Source: Mucilaginibacter sp.
GTDB lineage: Bacteria; Bacteroidota; Bacteroidia; Sphingobacteriales; Sphingobacteriaceae
Length of the DNA stretch: 64,000 bases
Assembly: GCA_031292485.1 (NCBI GenBank)
Contig: JARLHA010000070.1
Span: forward strand, 62,001 to 126,000
Direction of reading: 5' to 3'
This document shows, piece after piece, positions 34,526 through 44,405 of this stretch. Each line of letters starts with the position of its first letter. Position 1 is the stretch's first letter. Position numbers and translations under genes: made by a program. The notes under the pieces are model-generated. The model saw only the letters and a list, made by a program, of their open reading frames with translations. It made no database searches and had not been told where the DNA came from.

Positions 34526-35842
34526 TCAATTAAACACATTAACCAAAAGATCCTTTAATATGTTATCAATATTCAGATATTGGGTAGCATAATTACGCGC
34601 GTTGGCTCTTTTTTGTTCATAACAATCAAGCGTTTTCAGGTTGACGATCAGTTTTGATAGTAAATGATGGTTGTCCGGCTCAACCGCATACCCAACGTTA
34701 TGGCCGTGAATTAAATTATGCAGCGATGTGCCCGGCAACGTGGTTGCAATTGAAACGCCGCCAACAGCCAATATGGTAGCCAATTTTGACGGCATGCCTA
34801 AGTCACTGACGCTTCCTTTTTGCAAAATCAGGTGATAATCGGCCATATTCAAAAATTCATTAAATATCTCTCTATCCTGCACGGGCAAAAATTCTAAATT
34901 CTTTAAATTCTTTTCTTTGGCCATCAACATCAGTTTGTGCTTATAGGGGCCTGTACCGCAGATAATAAATTTGATTTTCGTATCATCCTTCAACTCTTCA
35001 GCCGATAAAATTATGCTTTCAAGCCCTTGCTTTTCGCCAATTGCACCTGAATATAAAAAAACAACATCATCATTTTGATAGCCCCATTTAGCTTTAAGCA
35101 AACTGCGCGCATTAACAGGATAAAATGCTGTAATATCCACCCAATTTGGAAAATAAATTACATCCCTGTCAACTTTTGTTTTGATTTTTGCGATCATGCC
35201 AGGTGAAATGCAACTCACATAATCAGCTTCCATGAGTAACTTTTTTTCGATTTTATAGGCGTACTCTAAAATCATTTTACTTGATATCATATCTAATTTC
35301 TGGGCAGATTCAATCTGCATGTCCTGGATATGATAGATCAGCTTGCCGCCCATCTTATTTTTAATTAACAAACCCAAATAACCCAGGTGGACCGGGGGCG
35401 CTATTGTTATGATTAAATCAAATTTTTTTTTCGTCAGTACAAACATTCCCGCAACCCAGGACATAAAAACCCAATATGAAAAATCCTGTGCCATCCGTTT
35501 TTTTCCTGTTGGTTTAGAAGGAATATAGAAAGGGCAACGGTAAATGGTAATCAATCCGTTGCTATCCGGATAATTGATATCCTCTCTTTTAAACCATCTG
35601 TTTTTATACGGCGCCTGAATTTCCCAGTGAGGATAATAAGGAAATGTGGTTATAACGGTACACTTAAATCCTTCATTAGCAAGCCAATGCATCATCTCTC
35701 CATTAATTTTCCCTATACCGGTTGGTTCAGGTGAGAAATTATGGCTGATTAGAAGTATAGTTTTGTTGCGATTAGGTGAAGTTTTAATTATATGTGACAC
35801 GTTTGGGTTATTAACGAACAGTATAGAGCTAAAAATAAACAA
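34526..35842 (-). CDS. Glycosyltransferase family 4, WcaI-like
   Basis: A 438-residue GT-B enzyme of the WcaI-type group, which uses a nucleotide sugar to extend an exopolysaccharide unit. The N-terminal domain starts KTILLISHNFSPEPTGIGKI. The C-terminal domain holds the sugar-nucleotide binding site, starting near VVFLYSGAIGEKQGLES. The upstream part before residue 28 may not be translated. It is the last gene of the minus-strand polysaccharide locus and converges with the exporter at 9 bp. Confidence 0.85.
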   Translation of the reverse strand: MFIFSSILFVNNPNVSHIIKTSPNRNKTILLISHNFSPEPTGIGKINGEMMHWLANEGFKCTVITTFPYYPHWEIQAPYKNRWFKREDINYPDSNGLITIYRCPFYIPSKPTGKKRMAQDFSYWVFMSWVAGMFVLTKKKFDLIITIAPPVHLGYLGLLIKNKMGGKLIYHIQDMQIESAQKLDMISSKMILEYAYKIEKKLLMEADYVSCISPGMIAKIKTKVDRDVIYFPNWVDITAFYPVNARSLLKAKWGYQNDDVVFLYSGAIGEKQGLESIILSAEELKDDTKIKFIICGTGPYKHKLMLMAKEKNLKNLEFLPVQDREIFNEFLNMADYHLILQKGSVSDLGMPSKLATILAVGGVSIATTLPGTSLHNLIHGHNVGYAVEPDNHHLLSKLIVNLKTLDCYEQKRANARNYATQYLNIDNILKDLLVNVFN

Positions 35843-35900
35843 ATTTTGATGAAAGCAAAAAATAATTTATAGAACAAGGCATTTTAACCATCCGTTAATT

Positions 35901-36719
35901 TCACGATCTGCTCTTTTCCCTGATCTTGCAATGCACTTGTGTAAAATAGGACATTTTCAATATTGCGAACGCCAGGCCGCGGCTGCCATCACGAAAACCG
36001 CCTAACAATAGAAAGCTCCCAAAAAAATAAGCAGGCCCAATCAGAATACTTTTCATTAGCCTATATTTTAATTTTTGTGCCCATGTAAGGTGCTTATTAT
36101 TTTCATCAGTATATGTTTTCAGAAACCTTTCTGCTTCCCATGTGGCATACTCATTATGTTTAATAACATAATGTGCTACTCCCTGAAAATCTCTATGATC
36201 TATTTCGCTTCGAATTATACCAACCTTCCCTTTAACAATGAGATGTTCATGAACCTCCATATCCAGGCCGCTCCATCTTTCTTCATCAACCCGTTCGTAT
36301 TCGCCCGCCCCATACTGAAATAACGCCAGTTTGCGGAGCGGATACCCGCCTTTCAATTTCTTACCTAAAAAGTACCTCGTATAATTTAAATAATAACCCA
36401 CATAATCGCCTTTTTCAAGTGATAAGCAGGCTTCTGATTTAAAATCATCGGTCAAATATTCATCAGCATCTAAAAACAATACCCATTTAGTATCCAGCTT
36501 GTAATTTCTTAAAAACCAGTTCCTTTTCTTGGGAAATTTCCCATCCCAGGCAAAATCAATAACTTCCACATTAAATTCTTTAGCAATATCCCTTGTAGAA
36601 TCTGTACTGGAATCTATTAAAATTATTTTTTTTGCAAAATCATTGCCAATTGCCGAAAGGCAGCCAGGCAAATTTACTTCTTCATTTTTTGTGGGAATGA
36701 CAATGGTTAGGTCAAGCAT
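35901..36719 (-). CDS. Glycosyltransferase family 2
   Basis: A 272-residue GT-A enzyme starting MLDLTIVIPTKNEEVNLPGC. The acidic SSTDSTRD and the DxD site LFLDADEYL are seen. A C-terminal membrane-associated stretch (ILIGPAYFFGSFLLLGGF) suggests inner-membrane attachment. The start at 36719 is chosen because the longer form from 36791 would overlap the neighbouring acetyltransferase gene. It adds a sugar to the repeat unit. Confidence 0.87.
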   Translation of the reverse strand: MLDLTIVIPTKNEEVNLPGCLSAIGNDFAKKIILIDSSTDSTRDIAKEFNVEVIDFAWDGKFPKKRNWFLRNYKLDTKWVLFLDADEYLTDDFKSEACLSLEKGDYVGYYLNYTRYFLGKKLKGGYPLRKLALFQYGAGEYERVDEERWSGLDMEVHEHLIVKGKVGIIRSEIDHRDFQGVAHYVIKHNEYATWEAERFLKTYTDENNKHLTWAQKLKYRLMKSILIGPAYFFGSFLLLGGFRDGSRGLAFAILKMSYFTQVHCKIREKSRS

Positions 36720-36739
36720 TAAAACTTTAATTTGTTGAA

Positions 36740-37285
36740 TTAAAAAAACACTATTCTTTTTTTTATCGGCCTGCAAGGATGCCCGGCGCAAACCATCCAG
36801 GGTGGCATATCTTTAACAACCACAGCTCTAGCTCCTATAACACAGCCGTCACCGATAGTTACCCCGGGATGTATAAAAGCATCGGCTGCAACCCACGCTT
36901 CATTACCAATATTTATGGGCATACATATAAGCGGAAAACCTTTACGGGTATAATCATGAGTACCGGCACAAATATGGGCTCCCTGTGAGATTACTGTCTT
37001 GTTTCCGATATTGATTTCCCCCTGCGAGTAAAGCATAACTCCGTTAGCAATCCCGCATTGATCTCCCAACACTAAATTCCAGGGAGCCCATATTTTTACT
37101 TTCGGGTATATATGGGCGCCTCTACCCACCTTAGCCCCAAATAAACGAAGCAGAAAAGACCGCCAGCTAAAAAAAGGTTTAGGCGAAAATTGAAAAAAAA
37201 ACACATAGGCTATATGCCAAATTACCCTTCCTAAACGGTTTTTAAGTGAAAATGAAGGGCTAACTCTTGTATCTGTATTAATCAT
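36740..37285 (-). CDS. WcaF-like hexapeptide acetyltransferase
   Basis: A 181-residue left-handed beta-helix acetyltransferase of the WcaF type, which acetylates a sugar of the exopolysaccharide. Hexapeptide turns are visible (VGRGAHIYPKVKI, IGNKTVISQGAHI, IGDGCVIGARAVV) and the C-terminal GHPCRPIKKR is typical. An open frame reaches 37327, but MINTDTRVSPSF at 37285 matches the family start better. Confidence 0.85.
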   Translation of the reverse strand: MINTDTRVSPSFSLKNRLGRVIWHIAYVFFFQFSPKPFFSWRSFLLRLFGAKVGRGAHIYPKVKIWAPWNLVLGDQCGIANGVMLYSQGEINIGNKTVISQGAHICAGTHDYTRKGFPLICMPINIGNEAWVAADAFIHPGVTIGDGCVIGARAVVVKDMPPWMVCAGHPCRPIKKRIVFF

Positions 37286-37338
37286 GTTTTTTTTTTTGAT
37301 TCCTGGCTCCCGACCCTTGATTTTCATAATAAGCTAAT

Positions 37339-38553
37339 TTAATCAATTTCCGAATTTCTTTCGCTCATTATTGAATTTAAAATATTGTAAAGCTTTTGGG
37401 CCGATGGCAAGCTTTCAAAATTCGTATGATAAATTTGCAACGCATTTAGCGACATGATTTTTCTGTCAGCTGAACTTAGTTTGAGCCATTTTTCGAGCAT
37501 CGTTTTTGTGCCCTCAAAATCATCCGTGCCAATTATCGCGCCTCCAATTATCTCCCGCCAAATATTTACCTGGTTAGAGATCAATACCGGCTTACCGCAT
37601 GCAAGTGCCTCTGCTACCGCAATGCCAAAATTCTCCTGGTGACTGGGCAAAACAAAAGCGTCACATCCATAATATGCCCCCCATTTTGCATCGCCTGTTA
37701 GCATACCCGTAAAAAAAATGTTCCTTTTTGAAAAATCGTCTTCACTGGCTAATTGCTGTATCATGTTACCAAATTTCGATTCGAGGCCAGGCCCGGCAAT
37801 AACAAGCTGCGGCACATTTTTATACTGATCAGCCAAGACCTTATATGCTCTTATTAACAGGTCAACGCCTTTTTTTTGATGTACCCGGCTTAAAAAAAGC
37901 AAATAAGGTTCCGCACTATTAAAGCCGCTGCAATGCTGCAAAAATGCATTTTTCATGTCCGGTTTAAATTTTGGCGGGGCTGCTATGCCGTAGCCTATAT
38001 TGTATTCATTTTGCGGGTAATAGGTACTGAAAGTTTCCCGTGCTAAAATTAATTCTGAATGGCAGGTAAACAATAACCCATTTGCATTATTCACTACCTT
38101 GCTTTCTATTAACTTCCAATATATCCAGTTCCTTACCGCTTTTATTTTCCTTTCTTTAGCCCTTTGAAAATATGGGTCAAGCATACCATGGGGCATTACC
38201 AAAATCACAGGCAATCTTTTAACTCCTGTTTGTTTTTTTAACTTGTTGATTACCTTATAGGTAATAAAACTATGATATTGCCATAACCCATTAATAATAA
38301 CCACATCAAACCGCAGCAGGTTATCAATAAGCCATGGGGAAAGGCTTTTTGCATAATGCCAGATCCCATAACCAGGGCCAATCGCATGAATTTCAAGATC
38401 ATCATTAATTAAATAAGAGGAATCAGGAGCATCCAGGCAAACAACTTCCCTAAACACGCCCATTTTTCGCAAATCCTTATCTATATTCCTGATCCCCTGC
38501 GAAGGCCCGCCTTTTACCGGATTCATACTGTCAATTACGTGAAGAATGCGCAT
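37339..38553 (-). CDS. Glycosyltransferase family 4
   Basis: A 404-residue GT-B enzyme with the N-terminal start MRILHVIDSMNPVKGGPSQG and the C-terminal nucleotide-sugar region LLFLSRVHQKKGVDLLIRAY and VLPSHQENFGIAVAEALACG. It adds a sugar to the lipid-linked repeat unit in the cytoplasm. It overlaps the next gene by one base (38553), so translation is coupled. Donor and linkage unknown. Confidence 0.9.
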   Translation of the reverse strand: MRILHVIDSMNPVKGGPSQGIRNIDKDLRKMGVFREVVCLDAPDSSYLINDDLEIHAIGPGYGIWHYAKSLSPWLIDNLLRFDVVIINGLWQYHSFITYKVINKLKKQTGVKRLPVILVMPHGMLDPYFQRAKERKIKAVRNWIYWKLIESKVVNNANGLLFTCHSELILARETFSTYYPQNEYNIGYGIAAPPKFKPDMKNAFLQHCSGFNSAEPYLLFLSRVHQKKGVDLLIRAYKVLADQYKNVPQLVIAGPGLESKFGNMIQQLASEDDFSKRNIFFTGMLTGDAKWGAYYGCDAFVLPSHQENFGIAVAEALACGKPVLISNQVNIWREIIGGAIIGTDDFEGTKTMLEKWLKLSSADRKIMSLNALQIYHTNFESLPSAQKLYNILNSIMSERNSEID

Positions 38554-39560
38554 TACCGGATAATTTCTTTGTATAATTCAAGATACATATTTGCAATTTT
38601 GTCGCCATCAAACCTAAGTTTGTTGATTTTACCATTATTTATCAAAGTTTCCCTAAATGAGTCGTCTTCAATCACGCTAATAATTCCTGAACGAATTGCT
38701 TCAACGCTGTAAGGATCCACCAAACAAGCGGAATTCAAGGCTACTTCGGGCATTGAAGAGATATTGCTGGTTATTACAACCCTTTCTACCGCATTTGCTT
38801 CTATTATTGGCATACCAAATCCTTCAAAAGTTGAAACAAAAGCTAAAATATCACATTCATGGTATTTTTCTAAAAGCCTTTCATTAGATATATTGTACTC
38901 ATTGCTATATTCGATCAGGTTTTTTTTTAACAATAACAGGTGTTCGTCTGACAATTTTCCAACAATAGTTAAATGACAGTTAATTCCCTTTAACGCTTCA
39001 ATCAACCGCAACAAATTTTTGTTATAGCCAGTACCTATCTGTAAAACAACCGGTTTTACCTTGTTAAATAATTGGGGCATGGGCTGGTAAATAGGATTTA
39101 TCATTACCGGAATTACCCGGATATTTGCAGGGTCAACGCCGGTGTATTTTATTATTTCTTGTTTTGTTCGTTCGGATACCGAAGTAACAATTTTGGCTTT
39201 TTTTATGGGAGCTGAAAGGTAAAGCCACTTGACGATCTTTTGCGCCAATCCGGTTTTCCTGGTTATCATTCCACAATCCATAATTGTTAATATCACCCGA
39301 TTTTTATTCATAAAAAGATTAACAAAATGGGTTTCTCCGGTTATATGATTAACCCCCCTACCCTGACGAATTGAGGCGGAAACAATATTTATAAATTTGC
39401 TGAAATATCCATCATTATAATGTTTGGATATGCATATTTTTGCATCAATCCTGTCAGCTAATCTTCTTCTAATATCTTCAAAAATATATTCGAGACTAAA
39501 ATTAAAACCAATGCGTGGTTTACGCTGAAAAAAAACAACTTCAATTTTTTTTGTCGTCAT
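38553..39560 (-). CDS. Glycosyltransferase family 4 (short)
   Basis: A 335-residue GT-B enzyme. The C-terminal half has VVLQIGTGYNKNLLRLIEAL and FVSTFEGFGMPIIEANAVER, the E-rich donor-binding motif of GT4. The N-terminal half carries GVNHITGETHF and is less conserved. It lies between the polymerase and the preceding GT4 gene with 2-bp and 1-bp spacings. Confidence 0.88.
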   Translation of the reverse strand: MTTKKIEVVFFQRKPRIGFNFSLEYIFEDIRRRLADRIDAKICISKHYNDGYFSKFINIVSASIRQGRGVNHITGETHFVNLFMNKNRVILTIMDCGMITRKTGLAQKIVKWLYLSAPIKKAKIVTSVSERTKQEIIKYTGVDPANIRVIPVMINPIYQPMPQLFNKVKPVVLQIGTGYNKNLLRLIEALKGINCHLTIVGKLSDEHLLLLKKNLIEYSNEYNISNERLLEKYHECDILAFVSTFEGFGMPIIEANAVERVVITSNISSMPEVALNSACLVDPYSVEAIRSGIISVIEDDSFRETLINNGKINKLRFDGDKIANMYLELYKEIIR

Positions 39561-39562
39561 TT

Positions 39563-40948
39563 CTAAATTCCTTTTCGATCAATATTAGAGGGATGATTTA
39601 TTGCATTTTTTTTTCTTCGTAACGATGCTATCGTAAACCCTGCGGCAACTATACTAAAACCAAGTGATGTGGGTTGAGACCATTGCCCTTGCGGAAGAGT
39701 TAAAAGGCAAAAACTCAGCAATATCCAGGGTAAAAAATCTCCTATTGTTAACCTTTTATAGCACGCTAATAAAATTTTAAAAGATAAAGCTAAACGAAGT
39801 GCGATGACACCCAGGCCCATCAATATTCCCATTTCCCCGATAAGCCGCCCCCACTCTCCCTCGGCAATCAGGAAATGATTTTCGCCTGTAAGAAGCAAAC
39901 TGCCAACATTAGTACCCATACCAATGCCATAGCCGAAAAACGGAAGCTCATTTGAATTTGTTATTGCATCAAGCATCCCGCCAAGGTAGCGGTCGCGCAG
40001 GGTCCCTGTTAGGCCCCCTTCTGTTTCATTGGCGGTTGTAAAGCGCATAGTAAATGCCTTAGATGCGGTTTGGAAAATACCTAAACGCCCTAATGCCGTA
40101 AATAATATTAATATGGTTATTGTGGCTATAATCATCCGGCCTGCAGATTTAGGTTGCCGGGAAATAGCCATTACCGAAAAGCCAAGGATCACTATCACTG
40201 AAAAAAAAAGCGAGCGGCTAATCGAAAAAGGAATAGCCACCAACAATGCAATAGAGGCGCAGATCAATAAAAGCTTGCCTATATATTTTTGTGGCGATAG
40301 CCAAAAATAAAAAACAAAACAGGCTGATAAGCAGTAAAAAAGCCCTGTTCCGTTAGTAAAAGAGAAAGTTGCGGGCGGGCGAAAATAGTCTGAAACACCA
40401 ACGAAGCCCGCACCGCCAATGTCGCCGCCTACCCCGCGGTTAACCCAGGCGCTCTGCGGGCTGTAAAACTGAAAAATTAACAAAATTGTCATAGGTATAG
40501 TTAACCATACCATAAATCGGCCGACTTTCAATACATCGTCACGGTCAAATATGCTTCCAATAATAAAAATCACCGGCCAATGAACTATTAGCGTACGAAG
40601 CCCGAATAAAGCCACCATAAAATTCCCGTGCCCCCAAAAAATAGCCGTAAAAAATCCTATTCCACTTATAATAAACATACCGGCAATGAAAATATTGATA
40701 TTTAACAAACCACGTTTCCATGCCATGATAAATAACCATATAGCCAACGGATCGCGAACGATCAATAAGGGGGTTGCCAAACCCGGAACAATCCATTTAC
40801 GCAAAGCGCCTTCAAAAATCAGCAGGATAAAATACGCCCATATTCCCTTTTTAAGCGGACTGGAATGGCTTCTACCCGGATACTTCTCATATCGGCTCAG
40901 TTGAATATCTAAATTATTTGGCGGCGACGCAAAGTTTGATGTGTCCAA
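39563..40948 (-). CDS. O-antigen ligase/polymerase-like membrane protein (Wzy-type)
   Basis: A 461-residue protein with about ten to twelve predicted membrane helices and a large periplasmic loop near residues 315-345 (FTTANETEGGLTGTLRDRYL). The loop and helix pattern match the Wzy_C/O-antigen ligase group, which joins repeat units at the periplasmic side. No other polymerase candidate is in the locus, so this is probably its Wzy. A ligase role cannot be excluded from sequence. Confidence 0.8.
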   Translation of the reverse strand: MDTSNFASPPNNLDIQLSRYEKYPGRSHSSPLKKGIWAYFILLIFEGALRKWIVPGLATPLLIVRDPLAIWLFIMAWKRGLLNINIFIAGMFIISGIGFFTAIFWGHGNFMVALFGLRTLIVHWPVIFIIGSIFDRDDVLKVGRFMVWLTIPMTILLIFQFYSPQSAWVNRGVGGDIGGAGFVGVSDYFRPPATFSFTNGTGLFYCLSACFVFYFWLSPQKYIGKLLLICASIALLVAIPFSISRSLFFSVIVILGFSVMAISRQPKSAGRMIIATITILILFTALGRLGIFQTASKAFTMRFTTANETEGGLTGTLRDRYLGGMLDAITNSNELPFFGYGIGMGTNVGSLLLTGENHFLIAEGEWGRLIGEMGILMGLGVIALRLALSFKILLACYKRLTIGDFLPWILLSFCLLTLPQGQWSQPTSLGFSIVAAGFTIASLRRKKNAINHPSNIDRKGI

Positions 40949-40957
40949 TATTTTACC

Positions 40958-42205
40958 TCAATTATTTATAAAAGTTTTTATGGCCTCAATAATTCCGTTT
41001 CCATAATTTTCCCATGTGTACTTTTGCGCATGCAATTGCGCTGCCTTTCCCAATTCACCAGCCTTCGACCTGTTTTCCAAAAACCAGGTGATTTTTTCGG
41101 CGATGCTTTCCGGCGACCGTATAGGTACCAGGAAACCAGTTTCACCATTAATAATTAAATCTTCGCCACCTGTGTTTGGCGTAATAATTAAAGGTAAACC
41201 CTGGCTCATAGCCTCCTGCATTACCAATGCCCTGCCTTCAACAATGGAGGGCAGGCAAAATACATCGCAGGTACGCATTAATGCCAGCACTTCGTCATTC
41301 GGCCTTCCCGGCTCATAAATAAAATCAGCGTATTCTTCCCGGTAAAACTCCATCGGGGCCTGCAATGTTCCCATTACAACCAGTTCCACATCCCGGCGGT
41401 TTAAAAGCTTCATCGCAGCAAATAAATCGCCGAGGCCCTTTCGCTGCCCCATCGACCCCGCAAACATAACCCGCAAAGGACGCTCAGGTGATTTACCTTC
41501 TATATTACTAATTTCATTTGGTAAAACAGGGGTACCAAACGGTGAAATAATAATTTTCTTGTGATTAGCCCAGCTTGGTAAAGAATCTTTTACAAACTGC
41601 GAGGCCACAATTACTACGTCTGCTAATTCCAGCTCACCAGTTTTCCGGTCGAGTTTTTTTTGCGAGTCGCCTATACCCCCGCCAAGCGTTGCCGCCCATA
41701 CTGGCAACCTTTCCGCTTCTTCTGTCAGAAGCCTGCGTCCGGTTTCCCAATAAGCAATGGGCAGGTCATAAATGCATTTTAATCCTAAAGATTTCGCTTT
41801 TTTAAAAGTTGCCAAAGCGCCATCTTCGTAATTATAGACAGCTTTCATATCGATTACAGGTAAATGACAAAGGCGTTTGGCAACCAAACTGTCCAAATGC
41901 TGGTAAATAGCGTCAATACTTGCCCAGCCACGCTCGCCTTTTGTAAATTTGCCCAGTTTTAATTTTGGCAAAATAAAGCGAGATATCTCCAACAGAGGAT
42001 AAGACCTTATGAATTTAGGCGGCAATGGGAATATCCTGCGAGATAATTCTTTTTTCAGACTAAACGGTAAAATACTCAGTCTCGCAATTCTTTGATTTAC
42101 GGCAAGGGTAGTTTCAAACTCCGCAAGCATCCCGTTTGCAAGCAAGGCTAATAAAAGAGCTCGTACATTTTGATTGCCAGTAGGATGCGATATTATTATT
42201 TTCAT
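40958..42205 (-). CDS. Glycosyltransferase family 4
   Basis: A 415-residue GT-B enzyme starting MKIIISHPTGNQNVRALLLA. The C-terminal domain shows RVMFAGSMGQRKGLGDLFAA, VFCLPSIVEGRALVMQEAMS and the EAMS donor motif. It overlaps the following GT4 gene (42202-43245) by four bases, ATGA type. The N-terminal half is unlike the other GT4s in the locus, so the acceptor is probably different. Confidence 0.9.
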   Translation of the reverse strand: MKIIISHPTGNQNVRALLLALLANGMLAEFETTLAVNQRIARLSILPFSLKKELSRRIFPLPPKFIRSYPLLEISRFILPKLKLGKFTKGERGWASIDAIYQHLDSLVAKRLCHLPVIDMKAVYNYEDGALATFKKAKSLGLKCIYDLPIAYWETGRRLLTEEAERLPVWAATLGGGIGDSQKKLDRKTGELELADVVIVASQFVKDSLPSWANHKKIIISPFGTPVLPNEISNIEGKSPERPLRVMFAGSMGQRKGLGDLFAAMKLLNRRDVELVVMGTLQAPMEFYREEYADFIYEPGRPNDEVLALMRTCDVFCLPSIVEGRALVMQEAMSQGLPLIITPNTGGEDLIINGETGFLVPIRSPESIAEKITWFLENRSKAGELGKAAQLHAQKYTWENYGNGIIEAIKTFINN

Positions 42206-43245
42206 TCTTTGCTATCAGATTGTTTTATCGTAGTTGCCCTAATTACTCGCAGATAACTGTTGGCAACAATAGTTGGTTCATAAGTTTGCAAATGCCTTTT
42301 AGCCAATCCTCTTAATTTATCTTCCAGGTCTGCATCATTCAATATTTGTATCATACAAGAAGCTAAGCTTTCTTCGTCACCTCTTTTAAAAACAAGCCCC
42401 GCATCCCCGATCGCAGCAGGCAAGCCACCGCCATCTGCCACTATTGGCACGCAGCCACATGCCATTCCTTCCAGAGCTACATTTCCGAATGGTTCCTTCC
42501 AACGGGAGGGAATTAACATAAAACGGTGTTGATTTAAACAATTAACCAGAGCTTCCCCTGTCAGCATGCCAACAAGCCGGACATTTTTAACTAAATTTAA
42601 ACTGGCAATTGTTTGTTCAAGCAATTCACGATCCGGTCCATCCCCTATAATTGTCAAAAAAAAACTTTTTAGTTCTGTTTGTGCTTTAATTAATTTACTG
42701 AATGCATTAACGGCTATATCTGCGCCTTTATCTGAAACTAATCTCCCGAGAAATACAAATTCAAATTGTCTGGCCGTGTCTGGCAAAGTCCTAAATAAAA
42801 GATTCCTGTATGGATTTCCAATTACTATTGCAGGTGCCCAGGTTAATTTCCTAACTTCATCACTAACTGCTATTACTACAGAAGCGCGCTTTAGCCACAA
42901 AAATTTTAATTTGTCCTGCCATGATAGGCTTCCGTCTATCCGATGTATCCAGGTACACAAAGCGATCACATGTTTCTTTTTAAATATTATAGATGGCCAG
43001 GATAAACGCAGGCTAGGATTATTTTCCAGGATAACGTCCGCCCATTGATGATGGCGAAAAAGTTCAATAACGGAAGGATTTCGAACTATCAAATACGGAA
43101 ATGTTTTATCACCTTTTTCTTTGGTCCAGGTGATGACCCTTATTTCTTCCCCTGCTTTATCAAATTCCGATGCCAGGAGTTCTGAATTGATTTCGATACC
43201 CCCTATATTCGGATAAAAAAAATGGGTTATTAAAAGTATTTTCAC
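42202..43245 (-). CDS. Glycosyltransferase family 4
   Basis: A 347-residue GT-B enzyme of the classical GT4 type: MKILLITHFFYPNIGGIEIN at the start, FVFLGRLVSDKGADIAVNAF in the middle and PSRWKEPFGNVALEGMACGC near the end. It is translationally coupled to the downstream GT4 gene. Sugar donor unknown. Confidence 0.92.
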   Translation of the reverse strand: MKILLITHFFYPNIGGIEINSELLASEFDKAGEEIRVITWTKEKGDKTFPYLIVRNPSVIELFRHHQWADVILENNPSLRLSWPSIIFKKKHVIALCTWIHRIDGSLSWQDKLKFLWLKRASVVIAVSDEVRKLTWAPAIVIGNPYRNLLFRTLPDTARQFEFVFLGRLVSDKGADIAVNAFSKLIKAQTELKSFFLTIIGDGPDRELLEQTIASLNLVKNVRLVGMLTGEALVNCLNQHRFMLIPSRWKEPFGNVALEGMACGCVPIVADGGGLPAAIGDAGLVFKRGDEESLASCMIQILNDADLEDKLRGLAKRHLQTYEPTIVANSYLRVIRATTIKQSDSKE

Positions 43246-43256
43246 AATTCGAAAGC

Positions 43257-44375
43257 CTAAAGGTCTATTTTTTCAATTATAACTTTTGTATAAGATAATA
43301 ATTTTCCAAAAAATTCACTCCATAAGTGTCTTTTTTTCTCCAAATAATTGCCAATAATTAAACAAACGCATAGCGTAACAGATAATGCCAACCACATTTG
43401 TGCGGTATTATGTAATCCGCCCGAGCCTAATATTGCCCGGAAAAATATGAGCAGCGGATCATGTAAAACATATAAAGGAAAGGTAAGATCTGCGAATTTT
43501 CTAAAATATTTATACCATGTTTTGGGCTGTTCGTTTTTACTTTGCGATTTGTTTTTTTGCGGTATCAACCATAAAGAAAATGCAACAAAAGTTCCTATTA
43601 TCCAATCAGTTATAAACTGAGCGGCCCAAAACAAAGGTTTGGTTCCTACTTGGTTTGGTAAAAAAGGCAAGAAAAAAACTAAAAACCCCGTTATCAAAAC
43701 AATCACCAGTATTAATATCCACGAAAATTGATTGGAAATATTTGGTCTTCTGACACGATAAGCGAGGTTTCCCACCATCCAGATGGGCAGCATCAAAAGA
43801 ATTTTGGGCCCGGCAATTAAACAAACTCCCACGGGTAGTAAGTATGATTTCAGTCCTTTTCCTTTGTAAAAGAACAAGCCGAAAATAACGTAATACCAAA
43901 ACTCATAGCTTAATGACCAAAGAGGGCCATTAATAGGCGGAGCTGCGGAGAAAAACCAAATCTCATTAATAAAAAGGCCAGAAAATATATATCTGGGCCA
44001 TGAGGCACCTCTTGTATAATGTAAATATAAATTATTGTCGATATAAAATATTGCAATTTGGGCTATTGCTGTAAATAAAAGCGCAGGAATAACTACGGAA
44101 TACAGCCTGCTGAGCCTTGCTTGAGCGTACCGCAATTTACCCCTGTTATTATAGGTTGTTGTATGCGCAATCACATATCCAGACAAAACAAAGAAAACCA
44201 CCACTGAGACATGTCCCAAATTGTCAAGTTTTGAATAAACATGTCCAGCTAACGGGTAATTCCATTGGTCATAACAATGCCCATAAAAAACAGTTAACGC
44301 AGCAAAAATTCGTAGGCTATCTAATACAATACTTGCATTGCCGGAAATATTGTGTGAGTAACCCAATATTTTCAT
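43257..44375 (-). CDS. Acyltransferase family 3 membrane O-acyltransferase
   Basis: A 372-residue integral membrane protein with about ten helices. The first helix contains LDSLRIFAALTVFYGHCYDQ, where the R/xxA/H pattern is that of acyltransferase-3 (OafA/ExoZ type), which O-acetylates sugars of a polysaccharide. A second family element, GPLWSLSYEFWYYVIFG, is also present. It probably modifies the exopolysaccharide in the inner membrane. Confidence 0.88.
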   Translation of the reverse strand: MKILGYSHNISGNASIVLDSLRIFAALTVFYGHCYDQWNYPLAGHVYSKLDNLGHVSVVVFFVLSGYVIAHTTTYNNRGKLRYAQARLSRLYSVVIPALLFTAIAQIAIFYIDNNLYLHYTRGASWPRYIFSGLFINEIWFFSAAPPINGPLWSLSYEFWYYVIFGLFFYKGKGLKSYLLPVGVCLIAGPKILLMLPIWMVGNLAYRVRRPNISNQFSWILILVIVLITGFLVFFLPFLPNQVGTKPLFWAAQFITDWIIGTFVAFSLWLIPQKNKSQSKNEQPKTWYKYFRKFADLTFPLYVLHDPLLIFFRAILGSGGLHNTAQMWLALSVTLCVCLIIGNYLEKKRHLWSEFFGKLLSYTKVIIEKIDL

Positions 44376-44405
44376 ATAACAATTATAATTTGCATTTCTA
44401 ATTCT